DNA from: a virus
IMG/VR virus record: IMGVR_UViG_3300011113_000195
Span: 1-28,573 of that record
Length of the DNA stretch: 28,573 bases
Reading direction: 5' to 3' (one strand)
In this document: positions 1-5,569 of the stretch, one piece after another
Position numbering within the stretch: the stretch's first letter is position 1
How the letters are laid out: every line of letters begins with the position of its first letter
The notes under the pieces: generated by a model
The model's input: the letters and a program-made list of their open reading frames with translations, nothing else
What the model was told of the DNA's origin: nothing
Databases searched by the model: none
Position numbers and translations under genes: made by a program

Positions 1-126
1 TGGAAGGTCAGCATAGGAATATCCGTAACCTTTTGTCTCTTTGTGAATCACCGGCACTTCTTGTTGAAATGCTGCTAAACTTTTAAATAGTGATTTTGTT
101 TCTGTTGTTTGTTCTTTGGTTTTCAT
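1..126 (-). CDS. ERF-family ssDNA-annealing recombinase, N-terminus (partial)
   Basis: The first 42 codons of a gene that runs off the left edge. After a short polar leader, the protein reads SLFKSLAAFQQEVPVIHKET followed by a GYGYSYADLP-like stretch. This matches the start of ERF-superfamily proteins, where a short helix (LAxxQxExP) leads into a K-x-x-GYxYxDL segment. ERF proteins anneal single-stranded DNA during phage recombination and genome circularisation. The ATG at 126 follows an A-rich leader (AAAACAAACAATT) typical of Bacteroidota genes. The SSB-like gene at 718-975 lies just upstream in the same direction, which fits a recombination or replication block. An HNH endonuclease gene sits between the two. 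The family call rests on a short N-terminal piece, so it is likely but not certain. Confidence 0.72.
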   Translation of the reverse strand, partial: MKTKEQTTETKSLFKSLAAFQQEVPVIHKETKGYGYSYADLP

Positions 127-138
127 AATTGTTTGTTT

Positions 139-669
139 TTAAAATGGTTGTGTTTTTAATAGATAATTAAAATATTCTAAATGTGATTCTTTTGTATCTA
201 ATAATTGATTATTATCACATCTTCTGTACATAAATCTTTCAGAATCATAAACCATGTGTCTATGCAAAAAGTTATGTTCTTTAATACTTAATTCAATAAC
301 ATCTAAAGCATGTTCAATATTATAACTCCAATGATGTAAATTAAAACCTTCTTTAGCTTTTAATTTTTTACCTAATTTAGATTTAACTAATATTTTTTCA
401 GGATATTTGTTTTTATAATTTTGTGTATGATTTTTTTTATTTTCTTTATTAGGTTTATTAATTACATAATTAAGTCTATAATATTTTTCACGCCCTCTTT
501 TTCTTTCTTTTTCAATATAATCAATATTTTGCCTTAATATATTTTCTCTTTTTTTTACATCATTTTTAGTACATGATTTACATTTATTTAAATGACCATC
601 AGGCATTTGTTTATGTTTATAAAACTCATCTAATGGTTTTTCTAAACTACATTTAAAACATTTTTTCAT
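139..669 (-). CDS. HNH-type (homing-like) endonuclease
   Basis: A 176-residue protein with an N-terminal Cys4 zinc knuckle (C4, C7, C30, C33) of the form CFKC...CKSC. A long Lys/Arg/Asn-rich middle follows, probably DNA-binding. A His-rich core comes next: LHHWSY at 111-116, then EHNFLHRH at 131-138. Zinc-knuckle plus HHW...HxxxHRH is typical of small free-standing phage HNH endonucleases, which cut DNA and often spread as homing elements. It lies between an SSB-like gene and the ERF gene, which normally work together, so it may be an inserted selfish gene. The region looks even more AT-rich and Asn/Lys-rich than its neighbours. The start is fixed because the first Cys pair begins at residue 4. 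A good -33/-7 promoter ends a few bases upstream. Confidence 0.8.
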   Translation of the reverse strand: MKKCFKCSLEKPLDEFYKHKQMPDGHLNKCKSCTKNDVKKRENILRQNIDYIEKERKRGREKYYRLNYVINKPNKENKKNHTQNYKNKYPEKILVKSKLGKKLKAKEGFNLHHWSYNIEHALDVIELSIKEHNFLHRHMVYDSERFMYRRCDNNQLLDTKESHLEYFNYLLKTQPF

Positions 670-716
670 AATACAAATATAATTAAAAATATTAAAAAGG
701 CAAAATATTTTTCCAT
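666..716 (-). CDS. possible 16-residue hydrophobic peptide
   Basis: A tiny frame, [16 protein letters not shown], starts 2 bases after the stop codon of the SSB-like gene. Its TGA overlaps the ATG of the HNH gene (TTATGA). It could be a membrane peptide or a coupling leader that carries ribosomes from the SSB-like gene to the HNH gene. The same bases also contain a near-perfect Bacteroidota promoter, and AT-rich DNA readily encodes hydrophobic residues, so the frame may be accidental. Confidence 0.25.
   Translation of the reverse strand: MEKYFAFLIFLIIFVL
674..705 (-). promoter_or_regulatory. putative Bacteroidota-type promoter for the HNH gene
   Basis: On the minus strand, TTTTG (705-701) is followed after exactly 19 bases by TATATTTG (681-674). 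This matches the -33 TTG and -7 TAnnTTTG elements known from Bacteroides and Flavobacterium. The start codon at 669 is only 5 bases below the -7 box, so a transcript from here would be leaderless or nearly so. Confidence 0.5.
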
Positions 717-717
717 T

Positions 718-975
718 TTAAAAAGGAAGTGAATCATCTTCTATTTTAGGAGTGTACTTTGTTTCGTTTGGATAGGTCTTTGTTTCACTATCTTTTTTAA
801 ATGGCTCCTGAAATGATGCGCTAAAATACTTAGTTCCTTTTTGGCTTTCCTTAAACCATAAAGATATTTGCATTTCTTTTCCGTTCACATTAACCGTTCC
901 TTGATAGTCAGGTTGTTTCTCATTTGTCTTTTTAGAGTTCTTGAAGATTGCTCCGCTGTTTAGTTTAGTTTCCAT
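718..975 (-). CDS. small SSB-like protein
   Basis: An 85-residue protein reading GAIFKNSKKTNEKQPDYQG, then a beta-rich stretch (VNVNGKEMQISLWFKESQKG), and ending in an acidic tail, IEDDSLPF. The body resembles the small OB-like phage proteins annotated DUF736 or similar. The tail closely resembles the DDxxPF tip by which bacterial SSB recruits SSB-interacting proteins. It probably binds single-stranded DNA during phage replication or recombination, beside the ERF recombinase. Its start overlaps the end of the preceding 81-residue HTH gene by 11 bases. The SSB call is an inference from the tail and the neighbourhood; a DUF736-type protein of unknown role is the alternative. Confidence 0.55.
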   Translation of the reverse strand: METKLNSGAIFKNSKKTNEKQPDYQGTVNVNGKEMQISLWFKESQKGTKYFSASFQEPFKKDSETKTYPNETKYTPKIEDDSLPF

Positions 976-1210
976 TTTTCTTTTGTTTTTTATTGGTGAT
1001 TGTAAATTCTTTGTAATTAACTTTTGTTTTAGGGTTCTGTTTCCAGCACTCGTTAATAGTATAACCTTTTTCTCTAATTTTAGCCAATACTTTGTGAAGG
1101 TTTAACGTACCGCAGGCACATTCTTTTTTAGTGATTGCATAGGCATTTGAGCCAGTAATCACTTGCCCACCTAATAGGGCATCGAGGATAGCTTGTTCTT
1201 GTGTTTTCAT
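965..1210 (-). CDS. small helix-turn-helix protein (HTH_39-like)
   Basis: An 81-residue protein that starts QEQAILDALLGGQVITGSNA, continues through a turn to LHKVLAKIREKGYTI, and ends with a beta-wing-like NYKEFTITNKKQKKNG. This follows the pattern of the small winged-helix domain common in phages (helix, GxxIT, helix, R/K-I-x-x-L/I-R-E-x-G-Y-x-I), often annotated helix-turn-helix domain. It probably binds DNA, either as a regulator or as a replication accessory. It is preceded by a 27-base gap that holds a possible -7 box, and it overlaps the SSB-like gene downstream. Confidence 0.6.
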   Translation of the reverse strand: MKTQEQAILDALLGGQVITGSNAYAITKKECACGTLNLHKVLAKIREKGYTINECWKQNPKTKVNYKEFTITNKKQKKNGN

Positions 1211-1224
1211 GTTTTTGATTTTTA

Positions 1225-1232
1225 CAAAATTA
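1225..1232 (-). promoter_or_regulatory. possible -7 promoter box
   Basis: The minus strand reads TAATTTTG, a match to TAnnTTTG, 14 bases above the ATG at 1210. No TTG is seen at the expected -33 distance, so this is only weak support for an internal promoter. Confidence 0.2.
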
Positions 1233-1237
1233 ATAAA

Positions 1238-1462
1238 TTATTTTTTAAGTGTATTATAAGATAAATAATTATTAGTAAATCTTTGCATCTGATTTTCAAG
1301 CAGTTGGTATTTATCCACTAAATTAGTATCTGATTCCTGAGCTTCATTTAACTGCGCTAACTTAGTTGCTACATTATACAATTCGTTTTCTGTTTCAAAG
1401 ATTTGATTCAAAAGCCTTTCCTCAACTCTCGTAAGTCCAGCTGTGTAATATTTATTTTCCAT
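1238..1462 (-). CDS. hypothetical helical protein
   Basis: A 74-residue protein I do not recognise. It is rich in Glu, Leu, Asn and Gln, and from about residue 12 to 66 it looks like one or two long amphipathic helices (VEERLLNQIFETENELYNVA and LLENQMQRF). It is probably a small coiled-coil protein. There is no signal peptide or membrane segment. Its start overlaps the end of the upstream gene by 11 bases, so it belongs to the translationally coupled string that runs down from 2207. The function is unknown; small helical proteins at this position in phages are often host-takeover or replication accessory factors, but nothing here shows it. Confidence 0.6.
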   Translation of the reverse strand: MENKYYTAGLTRVEERLLNQIFETENELYNVATKLAQLNEAQESDTNLVDKYQLLENQMQRFTNNYLSYNTLKK

Positions 1463-1661
1463 ACTTTTTAATTTTTAAGTTATAAAATTCATCTATTAAG
1501 TCAAGTAAATCGTCATTGCACTCACCTTCTTTAAATGCCTTTCCAATGGTTACTAAGCTAAAGTATTTTTTCTTTGCCATTCCATAACGTTTGAGTTTGG
1601 TATGGTCTCCATGAGTATAATACTCATCCATTTTGATTTTAATTGTTTCGGGTATTTTCAT
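1452..1661 (-). CDS. hypothetical small protein
   Basis: A 69-residue, Lys- and Tyr-rich, mixed-charge protein with no recognised motif. The N-terminal MKIPETIKIKMDEYYTHGDH is basic, the middle reads YGMAKKKYFSLVTIGKAFKE, and the C-terminus is an amphipathic helix (DLLDLIDEFYNLKIKKYG). The middle could form a short helix-turn-helix, but the fit is not convincing. It overlaps its upstream neighbour by 4 bases (ATGA type) and its downstream neighbour by 11 bases, which supports it as a translated member of this operon. Confidence 0.55.
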   Translation of the reverse strand: MKIPETIKIKMDEYYTHGDHTKLKRYGMAKKKYFSLVTIGKAFKEGECNDDLLDLIDEFYNLKIKKYGK

Positions 1662-1969
1662 ATTATTATTTGATTTTTAATATCTAAAGATTTAAACATC
1701 TTAATTAGTTCCTGGCACAGTTGGAAATTCCAGTCATTTTCATATTGATTATTACCTATGAATATTTTATGCCTTCCTACCACTTGACCCTTTTCAAAGA
1801 ACTGAAAGTAAAATTGAGTTTCTTTGTCTGTTATAAACATTTCCATTACTGTATTTTCTAAATTAACTCTGCTGATATTATTCCTATTGTAAAGGATTAA
1901 GTTAGCATCAATGAACCCGTACCAATACTCAAGGTTATTGTTTAGTTCTACATAATTAGCATTATTCAT
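1658..1969 (-). CDS. hypothetical protein
   Basis: A 103-residue protein with no recognised family. It begins MNNANYVELNNNLEYWYGFI, has several beta-like stretches rich in Phe and Tyr (METQ-like TQFYFQFFEKGQVVGRHKIF), and ends with a helix, QLCQELIKMFKSLDIKNQII. It reads as a small alpha/beta cytoplasmic protein. It overlaps both neighbours by a few bases in a coupled string, so it is very probably expressed. No catalytic residues stand out. Confidence 0.55.
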   Translation of the reverse strand: MNNANYVELNNNLEYWYGFIDANLILYNRNNISRVNLENTVMEMFITDKETQFYFQFFEKGQVVGRHKIFIGNNQYENDWNFQLCQELIKMFKSLDIKNQIII

Positions 1970-2207
1970 AAATTAATTTTTTAATTGTATTATAAACTTC
2001 GTTAAATTCTTTCTCTGTTATTTGCTCATAGCTGCATGGATATTGCAATACGTATTGAGTAACTGTAATTGAATGTTCATGGTCTCCTAAAAAAAGGCAT
2101 GTTGTTCTTGTTTCTTCTATCATGTAGTAGTGATAGGATTGTTTAGTAAAAAGTGGAAGTTGAACCTCCACTTGTACTTTTTCTTTGCGTTCGATTGTGA
2201 TTTTCAT
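1962..2207 (-). CDS. hypothetical protein, first gene of the left operon
   Basis: An 81-residue protein with no recognised family. It begins with beta-like stretches (MKITIERKEKVQVEVQLPLF), has a middle rich in Tyr and Thr (YYMIEETRTTCLFLGDHEHS), and ends in a helix (EKEFNEVYNTIKKLIYE). It is the first gene after the terminator at 2273-2306 and follows an A-rich leader (AAAAACACAAACAA). A possible -7 box lies 25 bases upstream of its ATG. It probably heads the early or replication-type operon that runs to the ERF gene. Confidence 0.55.
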   Translation of the reverse strand: MKITIERKEKVQVEVQLPLFTKQSYHYYMIEETRTTCLFLGDHEHSITVTQYVLQYPCSYEQITEKEFNEVYNTIKKLIYE

Positions 2208-2231
2208 TTGTTTGTGTTTTTAATTATAAAG

Positions 2232-2239
2232 CAAATTTA
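2232..2239 (-). promoter_or_regulatory. possible promoter -7 box for the left operon
   Basis: The minus strand reads TAAATTTG, an exact TAnnTTTG match, between the terminator at 2273-2306 and the ATG at 2207. A promoter is expected here because the terminator separates the left operon from the lysis genes. No clear TTG lies 17 to 23 bases upstream, so the box is incomplete. Confidence 0.4.
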
Positions 2240-2272
2240 AAGTAAATTTTAATTACTTTTACATTTACATAT

Positions 2273-2306
2273 AAAAAAAAAGCAACTATTTTTTAAAATA
2301 ATTGCT
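2273..2306 (-). terminator. rho-independent terminator
   Basis: On the minus strand AGCAATTATTTT pairs with AAAATAGTTGCT (2306-2295 with 2292-2281), including one G-U pair, and is followed by a run of T (2280-2273). The G-U pair works only in minus-strand RNA (the plus strand has a C-A mismatch), so the structure faces leftward transcription. It closes the lysis region and separates it from the left operon. Confidence 0.8.
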
Positions 2307-2333
2307 AACTACTTGAAAATCAATAAGAAAATT

Positions 2334-2543
2334 TTAATCCTTATTCGCTCTCTTTTTAATCTTTTTCTTTTCCCAATGGCGAATAATAGCTGCTACTAAT
2401 AAAGTAACTATTGAGCCTACTACTGAATTATCAACTCCACTGATAAATGATCCGCCACCGGTAACCTCATGGACCGCTACCGCTGTGTTAACTACTTCAC
2501 TAACTACTGTTGTTAGTGTGTCTTGTACGATTTGTAATAACAT
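2334..2543 (-). CDS. small membrane protein, holin candidate
   Basis: A 69-residue protein with one clear membrane helix (VVGSIVTLLVAAIIRHW, about 42-58) followed by a strongly basic tail (EKKKIKKRANKD). The N-terminal half (LLQIVQDTLTTVVSEVVNTA) is amphipathic or mildly hydrophobic and could form a second, weaker membrane segment. Small size, membrane segment and basic C-terminus fit phage holins, which permeabilise the inner membrane so that the endolysin can act. It sits two genes from the DUF5675 and short membrane protein genes and between two terminators, which suits a lysis role. The holin call is an inference; no family signature is visible. Confidence 0.55.
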   Translation of the reverse strand: MLLQIVQDTLTTVVSEVVNTAVAVHEVTGGGSFISGVDNSVVGSIVTLLVAAIIRHWEKKKIKKRANKD

Positions 2544-2613
2544 TTGTATATTGTTTTAAATTGTTTATATTTGCTCTTCGTTCTTTGTGATTTTCATAAA
2601 ATGTTTTTAACAC

Positions 2614-2640
2614 TAAAAGCACCCCGTAAGGTGCTTTTTT
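2614..2640 (-). terminator. rho-independent terminator after DUF5675 gene
   Basis: A perfect 9-bp stem, AAAAGCACC (2615-2623) with GGTGCTTTT (2630-2638), and a 6-base loop. On the minus strand the stem ends in TTTT, and it starts 4 bases after the stop codon of the DUF5675 gene. The other strand carries a T run as well, so it could act both ways. Confidence 0.8.
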
Positions 2641-2643
2641 GCT

Positions 2644-3069
2644 TTATATTATTTCAATGCTGTGTATTTCATGATTATGTAAAAGTAAACGGTTAACTAA
2701 GTCAGTTTCTGCCTTCGTACTTTCAAAGATTGAATTCTCGCCTTTTTTATAGCCCACTAAAATACAACCGAGTGAATGGTCTGCTGAGTTTCCACGATGC
2801 ATTAAAACTCCGTCAAATCCCTTTATATCTAAGATACGTGGTAGCATTCTTTTGAATTTAGGTGACTGATTAACGATTAATTTATAGAAGCCTGAAGGTA
2901 TTGCAGTAAGTCCGAATATCTTTTTAGTATTGATATATAAAAGGCTATCTGATTGCTTTAATCCTCTGTCCTTATCTTCTAAAGTATAACAAAAAAACTC
3001 ACCGTTTAAATATAGTGAGCCTATTGTACTTAATTCCGTTTTTATTTCACGAATTACTTTAAGCTTCAT
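2644..3069 (-). CDS. DUF5675-like protein, probable lysis enzyme
   Basis: A 141-residue protein. It begins with paired beta strands (LKVIREIKTELSTIGSLYLN, then EFFCYTLEDKDRGLKQ), passes AIPSGFYKLIVNQSPKFKRMLP, and has a core at 89-106 reading LMHRGNSADHSLGCILVG. His91, His98, Ser99 and Cys102 are spaced like the His/Ser-x-Gly-Cys motif of the DUF5675 family. That family resembles L,D-transpeptidase (YkuD) catalytic sites and is usual in Bacteroidota phages, near lysis genes. It probably acts on the host cell wall. The start overlaps the next small membrane protein gene by 11 bases, and a strong terminator follows. Family membership is fairly sure; the enzymatic role is inferred. Confidence 0.8.
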   Translation of the reverse strand: MKLKVIREIKTELSTIGSLYLNGEFFCYTLEDKDRGLKQSDSLLYINTKKIFGLTAIPSGFYKLIVNQSPKFKRMLPRILDIKGFDGVLMHRGNSADHSLGCILVGYKKGENSIFESTKAETDLVNRLLLHNHEIHSIEII

Positions 3070-3253
3070 CTTCTATTTTTTTAGGCAATACTGCTTGTTC
3101 TGGTTTCTTATAAATGTTTTGATATCGTTCACGCTCTAAACAATTATAAAGCTTCTCTTCTAAGTTTTGTACTCTTGTATGTGTATGCCATAGCCACAAA
3201 ACGAGTACCGCAGTTGCGCCATGTTTCTTTATTAGTTCTAATGCTTCTTTCAT
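3059..3253 (-). CDS. short membrane-anchored protein, holin or spanin candidate
   Basis: A 64-residue protein with one short hydrophobic stretch (GATAVLVLWLWHTHT, about 12-26). A charged, probably helical region (RVQNLEEKLYNCLERERYQN) and an acidic, Pro-containing tail follow. A membrane anchor plus a short coiled-coil ectodomain is the layout of many phage holin-like or Rz-like lysis proteins. It lies directly before the DUF5675 gene with an 11-base overlap, so the two are translated together. The role is inferred from layout and position. Confidence 0.5.
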   Translation of the reverse strand: MKEALELIKKHGATAVLVLWLWHTHTRVQNLEEKLYNCLERERYQNIYKKPEQAVLPKKIEDEA

Positions 3254-3255
3254 AA

Positions 3256-3483
3256 TTATTTATTTGGTGGGTATGGTGGGCTTGGTGGTGGTGTGTAAGG
3301 ACTTAAAGGAATATTCAATAAAGATGCGTATTCTGTTTGCGCTATATCCGCTTCATCCTGTTCACTTAAAAATAAAAAATAAATTCCATTTATATCCTGA
3401 ACAAAATTAAAAAATGTGTCGGCATCAATAAACACTCCTTGTAATTGTTCCGCTTGTTCGTTTGTTACTATTCTTCCTTGCAT
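3256..3483 (-). CDS. hypothetical protein with Pro-rich tail
   Basis: A 75-residue protein, mostly acidic (QGVFIDADTFFNFVQDINGI then FLFLSEQDEADIAQTEYASL), ending in a proline-rich tail (PLSPYTPPPSPPYPPNK). No family recognised. It lies between the fibre-like genes and the lysis genes with 2-base spacing on each side. A Pro-rich tail can serve as a flexible linker or binding segment. It could be a small tail accessory or a lysis partner; neither is shown. Confidence 0.5.
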   Translation of the reverse strand: MQGRIVTNEQAEQLQGVFIDADTFFNFVQDINGIYFLFLSEQDEADIAQTEYASLLNIPLSPYTPPPSPPYPPNK

Positions 3484-3485
3484 AA

Positions 3486-4304
3486 TTAATAAATATTTAT
3501 TCCAAAGTAAGTTAATAAAGTATTTACTCTATTGCTAAAATTTGCCGATTCTGCATCTGTTAATCCGTCCCCAATTGAAGAGAAAGCACATTGTTTTGTT
3601 GTATAATAAAGATAACCTCCACCTGTAAATAATGCGCCTATGCTTATATTAGATGGTGTTTTACTTGTTGATGTGAGAGTTCCTGTATTAGCAAATACAG
3701 AACCGTTCTTTATAATTTTAACTACACTAGATGAAGTTCTTGAAGCTATATAGAAACCTTGCGAATTGCTATCAGCTGCTGAAATATAACCTGATTGATT
3801 AATTCCACCATATGTTGTTCCAGCTGTTCTTATTTCAAGAAAACTAATAGGATTACCACCAGCATTATTAGAACCTATTTCTACTTCTGTACCATTACTA
3901 TTCGTTCTTGAATAGAAACTTAAATGATTTGAATCTAATAATCCGTTTGTATTAGGGTTAAAATATGTTTGAGCATATGCGTTTGTCGGTGTCATACCAC
4001 TACTTGAATATGTCCATCCTGTTGAAAAAGTTAAACGGTATGATGCATCTGTATTTAATGGGTTAACTAAATTCCACTTAGAAGCCGATGCACTTCCCCA
4101 AATAGGTAAGTACATTGCTTTTATCTTAGTATAAATACCATCACTTTTAAGACCTAAATAAAATGTGTTTATAGCGTTCTTATCCGCTGTACTTGTTATT
4201 GCTGTGTTAGCAGTAAAGTAAGCTAAAGCATCAGCATCGTAAGCTACAGCACCACCAGCAACTGCATAATTTTTTGTTGTTATTGCTAAATTAGTTCCAA
4301 TCAT
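3486..4304 (-). CDS. lectin-like tail protein, receptor-binding candidate
   Basis: A 272-residue protein almost free of Cys, rich in Ser, Thr, Asn, Gly and Tyr, with short alternating beta segments throughout. Its end, CAFSSIGDGLTDAESANFSN then RVNTLLTYFGINIY, is the ending of concanavalin A/LamG-like domains found in phage and prophage tail proteins, where a final F-x-IGdgLtdaE helix closes a jelly roll. Such domains bind sugars on the host surface. It is in the fibre block between the 66-residue protein and the lysis genes, with a 14-base overlap at its start. It probably forms part of the adsorption device. There is no signal peptide. Confidence 0.6.
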   Translation of the reverse strand: MIGTNLAITTKNYAVAGGAVAYDADALAYFTANTAITSTADKNAINTFYLGLKSDGIYTKIKAMYLPIWGSASASKWNLVNPLNTDASYRLTFSTGWTYSSSGMTPTNAYAQTYFNPNTNGLLDSNHLSFYSRTNSNGTEVEIGSNNAGGNPISFLEIRTAGTTYGGINQSGYISAADSNSQGFYIASRTSSSVVKIIKNGSVFANTGTLTSTSKTPSNISIGALFTGGGYLYYTTKQCAFSSIGDGLTDAESANFSNRVNTLLTYFGINIY

Positions 4305-4491
4305 ATTCGGATTTTAAAACTCCATTTTCTAAGGTACAAACTTTTTGCCCTGTTAAATATTTATTTGCTATGCTATTAAACGTGGCAATATCAGCACTCC
4401 AATTATAAAGTACCACTAAAAAATACTTTTGATAATCTTCACAATTAATTATTTCACCGTATTGGCTTAATTCTATTCTTAGCTGCTCCAT
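4291..4491 (-). CDS. hypothetical small protein in the fibre block
   Basis: A 66-residue protein, MEQLRIELSQYGEIINCEDY followed by QKYFLVVLYNWSADIATFNS and a C-terminus TLENGVLKSEYDWN. No recognised family. It has one strongly hydrophobic beta-like stretch (YFLVVLYNW) but no convincing membrane helix. It overlaps the lectin-like gene downstream by 14 bases and touches the gene upstream (shared base at 4491), so it is translated within the fibre block. It might be a small chaperone or spacer for the neighbouring adsorption proteins; this is a guess from position. Confidence 0.55.
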   Translation of the reverse strand: MEQLRIELSQYGEIINCEDYQKYFLVVLYNWSADIATFNSIANKYLTGQKVCTLENGVLKSEYDWN

Positions 4492-5099
4492 TAATAATTG
4501 ATTTTCATGTTTGGTCTTGTAGCTGAATTTCTTGTACCAAATCCAGTTGGGTAACTTGCATCTAATTGTTTATACCAACTTAAAAACTGCGCACTTGTTG
4601 AATGGCATTCAGCCCACCCGTAACCACTTTGCCAACTACCATCTTTATTCATCCAAATAATTATAAGATTGTCAAGTCCATTATAACAAAAGTTACTATC
4701 AAAGTTTATGTTGTTATAACCCGATGTAACAGTCCAATTAAACGTCTTAACTGTTTGCAAATCTTTTAAACCTGCAATGCCACTTACATCTCCATTTGAG
4801 TTTGTTATTTGAACATTAGTTCCAAATTGAGAATCTGTAATGTGCGCTAACTTTATTGTTTGATTGTTAAATGTGTAACCTGTAGAATAGCCAGCCATAT
4901 GTATCTGTAAACCCGTTATATTCTTTTGTGTTCCTAATTCACTTTGCTGTAAAATAAACATAGTGTGAGAATAGTTGTAAAGACCATAAGCAGGATAATC
5001 ACTTACATTAGTTGTGCCTTCTGTAGTAACCCAGTTAAGATTTCTTACAGAACAACACCTAACATAATTCTTTACAGATAATGGATGTAAAGGTATCAC
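4491..5099 (-). CDS. adhesin-like surface-binding protein with a Bacteroidota extracellular-type domain
   Basis: A 202-residue protein rich in Ser, Thr, Asn, Tyr and Trp. From about residue 110 it reads TFNWTVTSGYNNINFDSNFC, then YNGLDNLIIIWMNKDGSWQS, and closes SATRPNMKINY. This pattern (W...GyN.I.F...F.Y.G.dNLiI......gSw....W......Q.......YPTG.gtRn..RPNm.i.Y) is one I know from secreted or surface proteins of Bacteroidota, often those exported by the type IX system. The phage may have borrowed it for binding the host envelope. The start is GTG at 5099, in a GTGA overlap with the stop of the 93-residue gene; no better ATG lies nearby. Confidence 0.6.
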   Translation of the reverse strand: MIPLHPLSVKNYVRCCSVRNLNWVTTEGTTNVSDYPAYGLYNYSHTMFILQQSELGTQKNITGLQIHMAGYSTGYTFNNQTIKLAHITDSQFGTNVQITNSNGDVSGIAGLKDLQTVKTFNWTVTSGYNNINFDSNFCYNGLDNLIIIWMNKDGSWQSGYGWAECHSTSAQFLSWYKQLDASYPTGFGTRNSATRPNMKINY

Positions 5100-5377
5100 T
5101 CAGCGTATGCAATGATTGTTCCGCTTGTTAAAGTAAGATTAGTGAAAACAGCATCACCAGGAGCGTAAATAATAGCACCTTGTTTTAATGTTTTACCACT
5201 CAATCCTATTGAAGATAAATAGTTAGTTGTAGTATCTCCATTTAAACCACCAGTTAAAGTGCCTACTACTGTATCAGCTTGTACGATAAAACAGTAATAT
5301 TTTTTACCTGTTCTAGCTGTTGTATTATCAATATATTCACAACCTCCATTAGCTGTTAATCTTAATGCGTTTGCCAT
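5096..5377 (-). CDS. small beta-rich fibre/tail accessory protein
   Basis: A 93-residue protein: MANALRLTANGGCEYIDNTT, then YYCFIVQADTVVGTLTGGLN, and a C-terminus GDAVFTNLTLTSGTIIAYAE. The repeated short beta stretches and the AIIYAPGDAVF turn resemble small trimeric fibre-tip or head-fibre modules in Bacteroidota phages. Its likely role is as a structural add-on near the fibre. The ATG lies 22 bases below the GG of a conserved GGTACTTTA motif, an arrangement seen at several other genes here. Its stop overlaps the next gene's GTG. Confidence 0.55.
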   Translation of the reverse strand: MANALRLTANGGCEYIDNTTARTGKKYYCFIVQADTVVGTLTGGLNGDTTTNYLSSIGLSGKTLKQGAIIYAPGDAVFTNLTLTSGTIIAYAE

Positions 5378-5390
5378 GTCTTTTATTTTT

Positions 5391-5399
5391 TAAAGTACC
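5391..5399 (-). promoter_or_regulatory. GGTACTTTA motif upstream of the 93-residue gene
   Basis: The minus strand reads GGTACTTTAAAAAATAAAAG between the stop of the 55-residue gene and the ATG at 5377. It is one of seven copies found just upstream of start codons in this window. Confidence 0.5.
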
Positions 5400-5400
5400 A

Positions 5401-5568
5401 TTATTGTTGTTCAATGTAACCAAATCTAATTTCTGTTTGTGGATAAAGTAAGTCATAAGCATAAAACTCTTTCAATCCATCATACTTACCACCATAATAA
5501 TAAATGTTATATTTATTAATTATTTTACCATTTACTTCTATTGGTTCGTTTTTAATCTTATAATACAT
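5401..5568 (-). CDS. small hypothetical protein (55 aa)
   Basis: A short frame that fills the gap between the fibre gene and the 93-residue gene. It starts MYYKIKNEPIEVNGKIINKY, continues with NIYYYGGKYDGLKEFYAYDL and ends with IRFGYIEQQ. The ATG at 5568 lies just after the fibre stop codon at 5570-5572, with an A-rich leader inside the fibre end (GGATATTAAA). The Tyr-rich beta-like composition resembles the neighbouring fibre proteins. No family recognised; it may be a small fibre chaperone or a conserved short structural protein. The tight fit with both neighbours is the main support. Confidence 0.6.
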   Translation of the reverse strand: MYYKIKNEPIEVNGKIINKYNIYYYGGKYDGLKEFYAYDLLYPQTEIRFGYIEQQ

Positions 5569-5569
5569 T

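Noticed and set aside
4381-4395. GGTACTTTATAA copy inside the 66-residue gene
   Set aside because: It lies in the coding sequence as GTA CTT TAT AAT, well away from a start codon, so I treated it as chance.
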